The notes: generated from the letters alone by a model not told the origin. A stretch of 36,412 nucleotides of DNA from Streptacidiphilus anmyonensis (GCF_000787855.1 NZ_BBPQ01000080.1:1958-38369), one strand, 5' to 3'. Positions 8,027-17,635 are shown, counted from the stretch's first letter. Numbers and translations are program-made.

Positions 8027-10234
8027 TCAGCCCTTCTCCAGGTACTCCGCCCGCTCCGCTCCGAGCAGCGAGTCCAGCGCGCTGCGCAGCGCCGGATGGT
8101 CCGTCAGTTCGGGGTCCGCGGAGACGAGCGCCGTCGCCTCCGTCCGGGCCGCCGCGATGATGTCCTCGTCCTCCAGGACGGACAGCACGCGCAGCGAGGA
8201 CTTCACGCCGGACTGGGCCTGCCCCAGCACGTCGCCCTCGCGCCGCTGCTCCAGGTCGATGCGGGAGAGCTCGAAGCCGTCGAGGGTGTCCGCCACCGCG
8301 TCGAGGCGCTGGCGGGCGCCGGACGCGGCCGGCATGTCCGTCACCAGCAGGCACAGTCCCGGCGCGGAGCCGCGGCCGACGCGGCCGCGCAGCTGGTGCA
8401 GTTGGGAGACGCCGAAGCGGTCCGCGTCCATGATGACCATGACGGTGGCGTTGGGGACGTTGACGCCGACCTCGATGACCGTGGTGGCGACCAGCACGTC
8501 CACCTCCCCCGCCGAGTAGGCCCGCATGACCTCGTCCTTGGCGTCCGGGGCCATCCGGCCGTGCAGCACCTCCACCCGGAGCCCCGCGAGCGGACCCCCG
8601 CGCAACTCCTCGGCGACGTCGAGGACGGCCAGCGGCGGACGGCGGTCGTCGCCCTCCTTGGCGGCCTCCTTGGCCGCCTTCTTCAGCGCCTTCTCGTCCT
8701 CCTCGTCCCCGATGCGCGGGGTGACGACGTACGCCTGGTGGCCCTTGCCGGCCTCCTCGCGGATCCGCTCCCAGGCGCGGGCGAGGAAGTTGGGGCGTTC
8801 GAGCGCCGGGACGACGTGCGAGGAGATGGGCGAGCGGCCCGCCGGGAGCTGGTCCAGGACGGAGGTCTCCAGGTCGCCGAAGACCGTCATGGCGACCGTG
8901 CGCGGGATCGGCGTGGCCGTCATGACCAGCAGGTGCGGCGGCCGTTCGGCCTTGGCCCGCAACGCGTCACGCTGCTCGACGCCGAAGCGGTGCTGCTCGT
9001 CGACGACGACCAGACCGAGGTCGAGGAACTGCACCTTGTCCTCGATCAGCGCGTGCGTGCCGATGACGATCCCGGCCTCGCCGCTGACGAGGTCCAGCAG
9101 CGCCTGCCGGCGGGCCGGGACGCCCATGGAGCCGGTCAGCAGCGTGACCTTGGTGCCGTGCTCGGCGCCGCCGAGCATCCCGCCCTCGGCCAGTTCGCCC
9201 ATCATCTCCACGATGGAGCGGTGGTGCTGCTGGGCCAGCACCTCCGTCGGGGCGAGCATCGCGGCCTGGCCTCCGGCGTCCACGACGGCGAGCATGGCGC
9301 GCAGGGCGACGAGGGTCTTGCCGGAGCCGACCTCGCCCTGGAGCAGGCGGTGCATGGGGTGTTCGGTGGCGAGGTCGGCGAAGATCTCGGCGCAGACCCG
9401 CTGCTGACCATCGGTCAGCGTGAAGGGCAGTTTCGCGTCGAAGGCGTCCAGCAGCGCGCCGCTGCGCGGCTCGCGGGCGACGGCGGGGCGGGCGGCGTCG
9501 TCGGCGCGGCGGCGGGCGAGGGCGACCTGGAGCACGAACGCCTCGTCCCACTTGAGCCGCGCCTGCGCGGCGAGGCGTTCGGCGTGGTTGCGCGGGCGGT
9601 GGATCTGCTCCAACGCCTGCCGCAGCGGGATCAGGCCGCGCTCGGCGAGCAGCGAGGCGGGGACCGGGTCGGGGACCTCGTCCCACGTCATCTGGTCGAG
9701 GACGACGTCGACGGCCAGGGCCAGCCGCCAGGACGGGACCTTGGCGGTGGCCGGGTAGACGGGGATCAGCCGCCCCGCGAAACGGTCGGCGGCCCCCCGC
9801 GCGTCCGGATCGTCGCCGTCGCCGAAGAGCTCGTAGTCCGGGTTGGTGAGCTGCCGGGTGCGGTTGAAGACGCCGACCTTGCCGGCGAACATGCCGCTGC
9901 GGCCGGGGCGCAGGTCCTTCTCGCGCCAACGCTGGTTGAAGAAGGTCAGCGAGAGGCGGCCGCGGCCGTCGGTGACCACCACCTCCAGCCGGTCGCCCTT
10001 GCGCCCGCGGAACGGGATCAGCGTGCACTTCTCGATCCGCGCGACCACGGTGACGTGCTCGTCGAGTTCGAGCGAGTCCAGGCTGGTCAGCTCGCCGCGC
10101 TCGTTGTAGCGGCGCGGGAAGTGGTGCAGCAGATCGCCGACGGTGTGCAGGTCCAGCCCCTCCGCGAGCTGCTTGGCGCCGGAGGGGAGGAGCTTCTTCA
10201 GCGGTTCGTCGAGGGGGGACTGGGGAGCGGACAC
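8027..10234 (-). CDS. recG: ATP-dependent DNA helicase RecG
   Basis: Double-stranded DNA translocase that remodels stalled replication forks and Holliday junctions. It has 735 residues. The N-terminal wedge/OB region (about 1-200, including HHFPRRYNERGE and YPATAKVPSW) recognises branched DNA. Helicase motifs follow: Walker A GEVGSGKT near residue 300, DEQH near 410, TATPIPRT near 440, and QLRGRVGRG near 615. The C-terminus is slightly shorter than in E. coli (693 residues overall there, but this protein has an inserted charged segment ALKKAAKEAAKEGDDRRP near 515). GTG start with MSAPQSPLDEPLKKLL. It lies 48 bases downstream of the DAK-type kinase gene in the same direction and is likely co-transcribed, as in other Streptomyces. 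Confidence 0.97.
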   Translation of the reverse strand: MSAPQSPLDEPLKKLLPSGAKQLAEGLDLHTVGDLLHHFPRRYNERGELTSLDSLELDEHVTVVARIEKCTLIPFRGRKGDRLEVVVTDGRGRLSLTFFNQRWREKDLRPGRSGMFAGKVGVFNRTRQLTNPDYELFGDGDDPDARGAADRFAGRLIPVYPATAKVPSWRLALAVDVVLDQMTWDEVPDPVPASLLAERGLIPLRQALEQIHRPRNHAERLAAQARLKWDEAFVLQVALARRRADDAARPAVAREPRSGALLDAFDAKLPFTLTDGQQRVCAEIFADLATEHPMHRLLQGEVGSGKTLVALRAMLAVVDAGGQAAMLAPTEVLAQQHHRSIVEMMGELAEGGMLGGAEHGTKVTLLTGSMGVPARRQALLDLVSGEAGIVIGTHALIEDKVQFLDLGLVVVDEQHRFGVEQRDALRAKAERPPHLLVMTATPIPRTVAMTVFGDLETSVLDQLPAGRSPISSHVVPALERPNFLARAWERIREEAGKGHQAYVVTPRIGDEEDEKALKKAAKEAAKEGDDRRPPLAVLDVAEELRGGPLAGLRVEVLHGRMAPDAKDEVMRAYSAGEVDVLVATTVIEVGVNVPNATVMVIMDADRFGVSQLHQLRGRVGRGSAPGLCLLVTDMPAASGARQRLDAVADTLDGFELSRIDLEQRREGDVLGQAQSGVKSSLRVLSVLEDEDIIAAARTEATALVSADPELTDHPALRSALDSLLGAERAEYLEKG

Positions 10235-10282
10235 AGGATCAACGATGCACCATCGGTCGGACAGCTCCGGGCAAAGGGCGTG

Positions 10283-11962
10283 TCACTCGACGCCGACGAC
10301 GAGCGGCGCCGCGCCCTGGCCGCCCTCGTAGACGACGGCGTCCACCACCGGGTTGGTGCGCCGCAGATGGGCGACGAGCGCGTCCGCGAGGCCCGGCACG
10401 GCGTCCTCGCCGACGATCAGCGTCACCATCTCGCCGCCGGCCGCGAGCATCCGGCCCAGCACGGTGGCGGCCGTGGCGACCATCTCGGCGGCGTCGCCGA
10501 TGACGGCCACGTCGCCGTCGATGAGGCCGAGCACGTCCCCGGCCTGGCAGACCCCGGCCATGGTCCACGACTCCCCCTCGGCGACGGCCAGCTCCGCGTA
10601 GCGGGTGGCGCCGGCGGCGGAGGTCATCGCGACGACGTCCTCGTCGAAGCGCCGGCCCGGCTCGTGCACGGCGAGCGCCGCGAGGCCCTGGACGGGCGAG
10701 CGGGTGGGGATGACCGCGACCCGGACGCCCTCGTCGCGCAGTTGGTCGGCGGCGACGCCGGCCGCGGCGCGCAGTTCGGCGTCGTTGAGCAGCAGCACCA
10801 CCTCGCGCGCGTGGGCGCGCCGGATCGCGGCCGCGATCTCGGCGCTGCTGGGGGCCCGGTCGGGGTCGGCGGACAGCACGGTGGCGCCGCACTCGCGGCA
10901 CAGGCCCGCGATGCCCTCGCCCTGGACGATGCTGACGACCGCGCGCGCCGGGTCGAGCTGCCCGAAGTGGGCCGGGTGACCGGCCGACTGCTCCGCGGCG
11001 GCGGAGGCGAAGTGCGTGATCCTGATCCGGTGCGGGCGTCCCGCGTCGATGCCCGCCTCGACGGCCGCGCCGGGGTCGTCGACGTGCACGTGCACGTTCC
11101 ACAGCCCCTCGCCGCCGCTGACGACGAGCGAGTCGCCGAGGACGCCGAGCCGGGCGCGCAGCCCCGGCACGGCCTCGTCGCGCGCGTCGAGCAGGTAGAC
11201 GACCTCGTAGGCGGGACCGTCCGGGTCGTCCGCGGCGCGGGGCCGCTCCGGCTGCGTCGACACGGTCGACACGATGGTGGCGCGGGGGGTGGCCAGCGCC
11301 AGCGGTCCCATCGGGGACTGGCCGCTGACCGCGTCGGCCAGCGCGCCGAGGACGGCGACCAGGCCGCGTCCCCCGGCGTCGACGACGCCCGCGCGGCCGA
11401 GCACGTCCAGCTGCTGCGGGGTGAGCGCGAGGGCGGTTCCCGCGGCGTCGAACGCGGCCTCCGCGACGGCGGAGAGACCGGTCGCCTCGGGCAGCGTCTC
11501 GACGGCGTCGGCGGCCGCGGCGGCGACGGTCAGCACGGTTCCCTCGACGGGCACGGCCACCGCCTCGTACCCCGCGTCGGCGGCCCGCCGCAGCGCGCGG
11601 CGCAGCGCGGCCGCGTCGCAGGGACCGGATCCGACGGACGCGGCGACGCCGCGCAGCAGCTGCGAGAGGATCACGCCCGAATTGCCGCGCGCCCCCATCA
11701 GCGCGCCGTGCGCCATCGCGCGCAGGGCGGTCTCCAGGTCGGGGCCGCCGCCGCTGCCGTCGCCGGCCGGCACGCCCGCTGTGAACAGCGCCTCGACCTG
11801 CTGGGCGGCGGACTCGACGGTGAGGTAGAGGTTGGTCCCGGTGTCACCGTCGGGCACCGGGTAGACGTTCAGCGCGTCGATCTCCTCACGCGCCTGGCCC
11901 AGGGCGGCCAGGGAGAGCCGGCACCAGGCGCGCACGGCCGCTGCGTCGAGGGTGTGCGGCAC
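10283..11962 (-). CDS. DAK2-domain protein, FakA/YloV-type fatty acid kinase subunit
   Basis: In Firmicutes FakA is the ATP-binding subunit of fatty acid kinase, which phosphorylates fatty acids held by FakB. Whether the actinomycete form does the same is not settled. The 559 residues comprise an N-terminal DhaL-type ATP-binding domain (1-200), with the Mg-ATP motif PDGDTGTN at 37-44 and GARGNSGVILSQLLRG near 90. A middle domain follows, and then a C-terminal EDD-like domain with VSIVQGEGIAGLCRECGATV and VLLLNDAELRAAA. Start MPHTLDAAAVRAWCRLSL is typical. The gene is divergent from rpmB and upstream of recG, the usual Streptomyces order. Confidence 0.9.
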   Translation of the reverse strand: MPHTLDAAAVRAWCRLSLAALGQAREEIDALNVYPVPDGDTGTNLYLTVESAAQQVEALFTAGVPAGDGSGGGPDLETALRAMAHGALMGARGNSGVILSQLLRGVAASVGSGPCDAAALRRALRRAADAGYEAVAVPVEGTVLTVAAAAADAVETLPEATGLSAVAEAAFDAAGTALALTPQQLDVLGRAGVVDAGGRGLVAVLGALADAVSGQSPMGPLALATPRATIVSTVSTQPERPRAADDPDGPAYEVVYLLDARDEAVPGLRARLGVLGDSLVVSGGEGLWNVHVHVDDPGAAVEAGIDAGRPHRIRITHFASAAAEQSAGHPAHFGQLDPARAVVSIVQGEGIAGLCRECGATVLSADPDRAPSSAEIAAAIRRAHAREVVLLLNDAELRAAAGVAADQLRDEGVRVAVIPTRSPVQGLAALAVHEPGRRFDEDVVAMTSAAGATRYAELAVAEGESWTMAGVCQAGDVLGLIDGDVAVIGDAAEMVATAATVLGRMLAAGGEMVTLIVGEDAVPGLADALVAHLRRTNPVVDAVVYEGGQGAAPLVVGVE

Positions 11963-12090
11963 CGGGTCTTCTCCTCGTGTTCGCTGCTTCCCCCGCAGGC
12001 TATCGCCCGATCGGGCCGCTCGGGCGGCGCAGCCCGCTCACGGCCGCTCTCCCGGAGGCGATGCGGGGTTCACTGGCACGTCATGGTAGT

Positions 12091-12120
12091 TTCGTTCTAC
12101 GGAGTCAGCGGATGTATGCT
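12091..12120 (+). promoter_or_regulatory. Possible rpmB promoter
   Basis: TTCGTT (12091-12096), an 18-base gap and TATGCT (12115-12120) resemble a housekeeping promoter. It would give a leader of about 115 bases before the rpmB GTG. The -35 box is weak. Confidence 0.35.
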
Positions 12121-12129
12121 GCTCCGGTT

Positions 12130-12148
12130 GCCTGGAATCCTTCCAGGC
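12130..12148 (+). other. Leader hairpin upstream of rpmB
   Basis: GCCTGGAA (12130-12137) pairs perfectly with TTCCAGGC (12141-12148) around a three-base loop. No gene ends just before it on the plus strand, so it is not an ordinary terminator. It lies in the likely rpmB leader and could take part in control of L28 synthesis. Confidence 0.4.
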
Positions 12149-12241
12149 CACCCCCCAGGACAGCTGTGCGAGCCGCTGTCGCGGCGTTCGCGCCTCGGGG
12201 TTGGATCCGTTAGTGCATCTGAAGTCTTTGGAGTGACTCCC

Positions 12242-12427
12242 GTGGCTGCCAACTGCGACGTCTGCGGCAAGGGGCCGGGCTTCGGCAACAACATCTCCTT
12301 TTCGCACCGCCGTACCCGTCGTCGTTGGAACCCCAACATCCAGACGGTCCGCGCTGTGATCGGGCGTACGCCGAAGCGGCTCAACGTGTGCACCTCGTGC
12401 ATCAAGGCCGGCAAGGTTTCCCGCTGA
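12242..12427 (+). CDS. rpmB: 50S ribosomal protein L28
   Basis: Large-subunit ribosomal protein of 61 residues. It begins (GTG) AANCDVCGKGPGFGNNISFSH and ends CTSCIKAGKVSR, with two CxxC pairs (CDVC and CTSC), so this is the zinc-binding form. The GTG at 12242 is supported by GGAG nine bases upstream and by the family start. The gene stands alone on the plus strand, divergent from the DAK-type kinase gene and convergent with thiD, with a strong shared terminator. Zinc-free L28 paralogues in Streptomyces are controlled by Zur; this copy is the constitutive type. Confidence 0.97.
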   Translation: MAANCDVCGKGPGFGNNISFSHRRTRRRWNPNIQTVRAVIGRTPKRLNVCTSCIKAGKVSR

Positions 12428-12453
12428 CGCGGCGGCTGCCCCTCCGGCTTCGC

Positions 12454-12487
12454 AAGGGCCGGTCCACCTCCGGGTGGACCGGCCCTT
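12454..12487. terminator. Strong bidirectional terminator between rpmB and thiD
   Basis: A perfect 15-bp stem (12454-12468 with 12473-12487) encloses the tetraloop TCCG. It begins 27 bases after the rpmB stop and lies 41 bases past the thiD stop on the other strand, so it can serve both convergent genes. Confidence 0.88.
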
Positions 12488-12527
12488 CGCTTTGCCCTTC
12501 TCCTGCTTCTCGTGCTTCTTGCTTCTA

Positions 12528-13340
12528 CTACTGCCGGAAGCGCCAGCCGTGGTCGACCGGGCCGATGCCCGTGCCGAGCGCGAAGCCGCCCTCGATCGCG
12601 CCGGTGATGTACTCCTTCGCGGCGGCGACGGCGGCGGGAACGTCCAGGCCCAGCGCCAGGTAGGACGCGACGGCGCTGGCCAGCGTGCAGCCGGTGCCGT
12701 GGGTGTGCCGGTTGTCGTGCCGCGGCGCGCGGAACAGCGTCTCGCTCCCGTCGGGCCCGCGCAGCAGGTCGACCGCGTCGCCCTCCAGATGCCCGCCCTT
12801 GACCAGCGCCCACTCGGGCCCGAGGTCCTGCACGGCCTTCGCCGCGTCGGAGAGCTCGCCCTCGCGGGTCACCTCGATGCCCGTGAGTTGCGCCACTTCG
12901 TGCAGGTTGGGGGTCGCCACGGTCGCCTGCGGCAGCAGCCGGTCCCGCAGGACGCTGACCGCCGAGGCCGCGAGCAGCGCGTCCCCGTGCTTGCTCACCC
13001 CGACCGGGTCCACCACGACCGGCGCGGGCCGCTCCGCGAGCAGCCCGGCCACGGCCTCCACGAGTTCGGCGCTCGCCAGCATCCCCGTCTTCACGGCCTG
13101 CACGCCGATGTCGTCCACGACGCTCCGGTACTGGGCGACGACCGCCTCGACGGGCAGCTCCCAGTACCCCTGCACCCCGACGGAGTTCTGCGCGGTCACG
13201 GCGGCGACGACGCTCATGCCGTGCACCCCGAGGGCGAGCATGGTCTTGAGATCGGCCTGGATCCCGGCGCCCCCGCCGGAGTCGGAACCCGCGATGGTCA
13301 GCACACGGGGCGGAGCGGATGTGGTGGAGACAGATGACAT
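12528..13340 (-). CDS. thiD: Hydroxymethylpyrimidine / phosphomethylpyrimidine kinase
   Basis: Phosphorylates HMP and then HMP-phosphate to give HMP-pyrophosphate, the pyrimidine half of thiamine. It has 270 residues, normal for stand-alone ThiD. Substrate- and nucleotide-binding motifs are visible: [18 protein letters not shown] near 15-32, VVVDPVG near 108-114, and the anion-hole motif GTGCTLAS around residues 215-222 with the conserved Cys218. ATG start with GGTGGGG upstream. It lies 61 bases beyond pfkA, with a hairpin between, so it may have its own promoter. No TPP riboswitch was recognised in front of it. Confidence 0.96.
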   Translation of the reverse strand: MSSVSTTSAPPRVLTIAGSDSGGGAGIQADLKTMLALGVHGMSVVAAVTAQNSVGVQGYWELPVEAVVAQYRSVVDDIGVQAVKTGMLASAELVEAVAGLLAERPAPVVVDPVGVSKHGDALLAASAVSVLRDRLLPQATVATPNLHEVAQLTGIEVTREGELSDAAKAVQDLGPEWALVKGGHLEGDAVDLLRGPDGSETLFRAPRHDNRHTHGTGCTLASAVASYLALGLDVPAAVAAAKEYITGAIEGGFALGTGIGPVDHGWRFRQ

Positions 13341-13384
13341 GCCCCCACCTTAGGCTTCGCTCCCGCAGGTCGGTGCACGACCTC

Positions 13385-13403
13385 AGGGGCGGCGTCCGCC
13401 CCT
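13385..13403 (-). terminator. Hairpin at the pfkA stop codon
   Basis: AGGGGCGG (13385-13392) pairs perfectly with CCGCCCCT (13396-13403) around a three-base loop, overlapping the pfkA TAG. A second hairpin follows at 13367-13383 (AGGTCG/CGACCT). Together they probably end pfkA transcription before thiD. Confidence 0.55.
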
Positions 13404-14427
13404 ACAGAACCGCCTCCGCCTCGGTCCAGCGGTCCTCCGGGACCCTCTTCAACTGCGCCACCGCCTCCGCGATCGGGACGAGGTGGATCTCGGTCCCCCG
13501 CAGCGCGGTCATGTGGCCGTAGGCGCCCTTGTGGACGGCCTCGACCGCGTGCCAGCCGAAGCGGGTGGCCAGGACGCGGTCCTGGGCCGTGGGCGTGCCG
13601 CCGCGCTGGATGTGGCCGAGGATGACCGGCTTGGACTCCTTGTTGATCCACTGGGCGATCTCGCCCGCCAGGCGCGAGCCGATGCCGCCGAAGGTCTGGT
13701 GTCCGAAGGCGTCCGTACCGCCGTGGGCGAACCGCATCGTGCCGGGGGCCGGCTGCGCGCCCTCGGCGACCGCGACGATGGCGAATTTCTTGCCGCGCGA
13801 GAACCGCTCCTCGACCATGCAGCAGACCGTCTCGACGTCGAAGGGCCGCTCCGGGATGAGGATGCCGTGCGCGCCTCCGGCCATCCCGGCGTGCAGGGTG
13901 ATCCACCCGGTGTGGCGACCCATCAGCTCGACGACCATCACCCGCTGGTGGGACTCGGCCGTGGTCTTCAGGCGGTCGATGGCCTCGGTGGCGACAGAGA
14001 CCGCGGTGTCGTGACCGAAGGTCACGTCCGTGGCGTCGATGTCGTTGTCGATGGTCTTCGGGACGGCGACGACCGGCAGGCCCGCCTCGCTGAACATCCG
14101 GGCCGCGGTCAGCGTGCCCTCGCCGCCGATGGCGATGAGGGCGTCGATGCCGATGGCGGCAGCCAACTGCTCGGCGCCCGCGACCGCCTCGCGCATGCGC
14201 TCGCGGGCCACGCGGGCGCTGCCGAGGACGGTGCCGCCGCGGGTGAGGATGCCGGTGACGGCGTCCAGGGCGAGCGGACGGGCGCGGCCCTCGATGAGGC
14301 CGAGGAAGCCGTCCTGGACGCCGATCACGGTGTCGTCGTGTTCGGTGACCGCTCGGTGCACCACCGAGCGGATCACCGCGTTCAGGCCCGGACAGTCCCC
14401 GCCGCTCGTCAGCACGCCGATTCGCAT
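13402..14427 (-). CDS. pfkA: 6-phosphofructokinase
   Basis: Key glycolytic enzyme converting fructose 6-phosphate to fructose 1,6-bisphosphate. It has 341 residues. Numbering happens to match E. coli PfkA: GGEGT at 101-105 gives Gly104, PKTIDNDID at 123-131 gives Lys124 with the catalytic Asp127, Arg72 is in GSAR, and MGRHTGW is at 169-175. Gly104 is usual for ATP users, while Lys124 is usual for pyrophosphate users; the Gly104/Lys124 mix is, as I recall, typical of actinomycete ATP-dependent enzymes. Start MRIGVLTSGGDCPGLNAVIR. The gene lacks a clear ribosome site and has a -10-like TAGGCT six bases upstream, so it may be leaderless. It sits unusually between thiL and thiD, with hairpins on both sides. 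Confidence 0.97.
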   Translation of the reverse strand: MRIGVLTSGGDCPGLNAVIRSVVHRAVTEHDDTVIGVQDGFLGLIEGRARPLALDAVTGILTRGGTVLGSARVARERMREAVAGAEQLAAAIGIDALIAIGGEGTLTAARMFSEAGLPVVAVPKTIDNDIDATDVTFGHDTAVSVATEAIDRLKTTAESHQRVMVVELMGRHTGWITLHAGMAGGAHGILIPERPFDVETVCCMVEERFSRGKKFAIVAVAEGAQPAPGTMRFAHGGTDAFGHQTFGGIGSRLAGEIAQWINKESKPVILGHIQRGGTPTAQDRVLATRFGWHAVEAVHKGAYGHMTALRGTEIHLVPIAEAVAQLKRVPEDRWTEAEAVL

Positions 14428-14433
14428 AAGGGA

Positions 14434-14439
14434 AGCCTA
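14434..14439 (-). promoter_or_regulatory. Possible leaderless promoter -10 box of pfkA
   Basis: TAGGCT (14439-14434 on the minus strand) ends six bases before the pfkA ATG, and no Shine-Dalgarno sequence is present. Transcription would start at or near the A of ATG. The -35 region is not recognisable. Confidence 0.4.
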
Positions 14440-14444
14440 TGCAG

Positions 14445-14464
14445 AAAAAGGGACGCTTCGCCCC
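14445..14464 (-). terminator. Intrinsic terminator of thiL
   Basis: On the minus strand GGGGCG (14464-14459), loop AAG, CGTCCC (14455-14450) is followed by five T (14449-14445). It starts ten bases after the thiL stop and ends before the pfkA promoter. This is one of two clear T-tailed terminators in the window. Confidence 0.65.
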
Positions 14465-14473
14465 ACCCTTGTG

Positions 14474-15439
14474 TTACGCCTGCGCGCCGAAGTGGTCCCA
14501 GCCGCCGGTGCGGTCCCACGCCGCCCCGTCGACCGTGACCCGGCCGGTGCCGGACAGGCTCGCCGGGCGGGTCACCTCGCCGACGACCCGCCAGCGGGAC
14601 GGCAGCTGGGTGTCGGGCGGGAAGGTGGCGACCAGCGCGTGGTCCTCGCCGCCGGAGAGGACCCACAGCAGCGGGTCGACGCCGACCGCCTGGCCGATGT
14701 CGGCCATCTGCGCGGGGATGTCGAAGTCCGCCGCGTGCAGGTCGATGTGGACGCCGCTGGCCTCGGCGACATGGCCCAGGTCGGCGACCAGGCCGTCGCT
14801 GACGTCGATCATCGACGTCGCGCCGAGCACGGCAGCGGACGGGCCGGCGTGGTACGGAGGCTCGGGACGCCGGTGCGCCTCGACGAACGCGCGCGGGGAG
14901 CGGAAGCCGCGGGACAGAACGGTGAACCCGGCCGCGGACCAGCCGAGCCAGCCGGTGACGGCGACCCGGTCGCCGGGGCGGGCCCCGGAGCGGGTGACCG
15001 CGCGGCGGCCCTGGAGGTCGCCCAGCGCGGTGATGGAGACGGTGATCGCCTCGCCGCGCACCACGTCGCCGCCGACCACGGCCGCACCCGCGACCTGGCA
15101 CTCGTCGCGCAGGCCGTCCATCAGCTCCAGCGCCCAGGTGACCGGCAGTTCGGCGGGGACGACCAAGCCCAGCAGCAGCGCCGTCGGGACCGCGCCCATC
15201 GCGGCGACGTCGGCGAGGTTCTGCGCGGCCGCCTTGCGGCCCACGTCGTAGGCGGTGGACCAGTCCCGGCGGAAGTGGCGGCCCTCCAGCAGCACGTCGG
15301 TGGTGGCCACGACCCGTCCGTCGGGCGCGGCGACGACGGCCGCGTCGTCGCCCGGACCGAGCTCCACGGCCGAGGTCTGCGGCAGCCGGGAGGTCAGCTC
15401 CCGGATCAGTCCGAACTCACCGAGCTCGCCGACCTGCAT
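14474..15439 (-). CDS. thiL: Thiamine-monophosphate kinase
   Basis: Last step of thiamine pyrophosphate synthesis, phosphorylating thiamine monophosphate with ATP. It has 321 residues. The PurM/ThiL fold motifs are clear: GPGDDAAVV near residue 29, TTDVLLEGRHF near 46, VGGDVVRG near 121, SMIDVSDGLVADLGH near 210, and SGGEDHALV near 262. ATG at 15439 follows GGAAGGAAACCC, a good ribosome site, and gives the standard MQVGELGEFGLIREL. A T-tailed terminator follows it. In other Streptomyces I recall thiL and thiD as neighbours; here pfkA lies between them. Confidence 0.97.
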   Translation of the reverse strand: MQVGELGEFGLIRELTSRLPQTSAVELGPGDDAAVVAAPDGRVVATTDVLLEGRHFRRDWSTAYDVGRKAAAQNLADVAAMGAVPTALLLGLVVPAELPVTWALELMDGLRDECQVAGAAVVGGDVVRGEAITVSITALGDLQGRRAVTRSGARPGDRVAVTGWLGWSAAGFTVLSRGFRSPRAFVEAHRRPEPPYHAGPSAAVLGATSMIDVSDGLVADLGHVAEASGVHIDLHAADFDIPAQMADIGQAVGVDPLLWVLSGGEDHALVATFPPDTQLPSRWRVVGEVTRPASLSGTGRVTVDGAAWDRTGGWDHFGAQA

Positions 15440-15678
15440 GGGTTTCCTTCCGGATCTCGTCTGACTGTCCTTGAGGCACTCTGGTCACACTGTCGTCGCG
15501 GGCGCGCACGCATGCGCCTCACGCGCGCAGCGTACGCCCTGCGGCGGTGCAGGAGGTCTCCCGGCAGACGACGGGGGACGATAGCGTGGCGGTTTCCCCG
15601 TTTCCCCCGTTTCCTTCGTCACAGTCGGGGAACCACAACCTGCGCAAGATCCCCGATCCGAGCCGCCGGAGGTCCACC

Positions 15679-15912
15679 GTGGTACAGGCCTACATCCTCA
15701 TCCAGACAGAAGTCGGCAAGTCGTCCAACGTCGCGGAAGTCATCTCCCGCATCACCGGTGTGGTCCAGGCGGAGGACGTCACCGGGCCCTATGACGTGAT
15801 CGTCCGCGCCGAGGCGGAGACCGTGGACGACCTGGGCAAGCTGGTCGTGGCCCAGATCCAGCAGGTGGAGGGGATCACCCGGACCCTGACCTGCCCGGTG
15901 GTGCACTTGTAG
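15679..15912 (+). CDS. Stand-alone Lrp/AsnC ligand-binding domain protein
   Basis: A 77-residue protein that matches only the C-terminal RAM (ligand-binding) half of Lrp/AsnC regulators: VQAYILIQTEVGKSSNVAEV, GPYDVIVRAEAETVDDLGKL and VEGITRTLTCPVVHL. There is no DNA-binding domain, so it probably binds a small molecule and modulates other proteins; the partner is unknown. The GTG at 15679 has GGAGG six bases upstream; upstream in-frame codons back to 15547 look non-coding (repeated Pro/Ser codons). It is divergent from thiL and just upstream of the DUF3515 lipoprotein gene, the standard Streptomyces order. Confidence 0.92.
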   Translation: MVQAYILIQTEVGKSSNVAEVISRITGVVQAEDVTGPYDVIVRAEAETVDDLGKLVVAQIQQVEGITRTLTCPVVHL

Positions 15913-15932
15913 CTCCCCGTTAGCATCTCGGG

Positions 15933-16454
15933 GTGACCAGGATCGCCGCGCCGTTCGCGCTGACCGCAGCAACCGCCCTCCTGCTGACCGCCTGCGGCGG
16001 TGGCGGGAGCGGCAGCGTGTCCGTCGCGGCTCCGACCACCACGGGAGCCGTGACGCAGCAGTGCGCGGCGCTGCAGAAGGCCCTGCCGCAGACGCTGATG
16101 GGCCTCGCCCGCCGCGACACCTCCCCCGGCAGCCCGAACACCGCGGCCTGGGGCGACCCCGCGGTGACGCTGCGCTGCGGGGCCGCGATGCCCTCCGTGC
16201 TCGACCCGCACTCGAAGGACTACAACCCCGAGGGCGACAACCTGAGCGGCGCCGAGGTCGGCGGCGTCTGCTGGGCCTCGGTCCACGACCAGGCCGACAA
16301 CAGCTTCACCTTCTCCTCGGTGGACCTCCAGGCGATCGTCGAGATCCACGTCCCGAGCGCGTACTCCGGCCGCCAGGCGCCGCTGAGCGAGCTCGCCGGG
16401 GCGGTGGCCAAGGCGAGCCCGCTCGACGGGGACCGCAAGTTCTCCTGCGCGTAG
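15933..16454 (+). CDS. DUF3515 family lipoprotein
   Basis: A secreted, lipid-anchored protein of unknown function, 173 residues. The signal peptide has basic MTR, a hydrophobic core to residue 19 and the lipobox LLTAC with Cys21 as the lipidated residue, then a Gly/Ser linker. The mature part contains CAALQKALPQTLMGLARRD and four further cysteines, which could form two disulfides. GTG at 15933 lacks a Shine-Dalgarno site, but TAGCAT ends six bases upstream, so a leaderless transcript is possible. It lies convergent to ddlA, 32 bases apart, as in other Streptomyces, which hints at an envelope role, but this is not proven. Confidence 0.88.
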   Translation: MTRIAAPFALTAATALLLTACGGGGSGSVSVAAPTTTGAVTQQCAALQKALPQTLMGLARRDTSPGSPNTAAWGDPAVTLRCGAAMPSVLDPHSKDYNPEGDNLSGAEVGGVCWASVHDQADNSFTFSSVDLQAIVEIHVPSAYSGRQAPLSELAGAVAKASPLDGDRKFSCA

Positions 16455-16486
16455 CGCCTCCGGCGCGTGGCCTCCTGAGCTGACGG

Positions 16487-17635
<1,149 letters not shown>

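Noticed and set aside
7934-12427. A 1,497-codon plus-strand open frame across recG, the FakA-like gene and rpmB
   Set aside because: It is the antisense shadow of GC-rich genes; its translation is Arg/Gly/Asp/Leu repeats with no family, and only its last 62 codons (rpmB) are real.
13341-13401. TPP riboswitch upstream of thiD
   Set aside because: Only 61 bases are free and the conserved THI-box segments (CTGAGA and similar) are not present.
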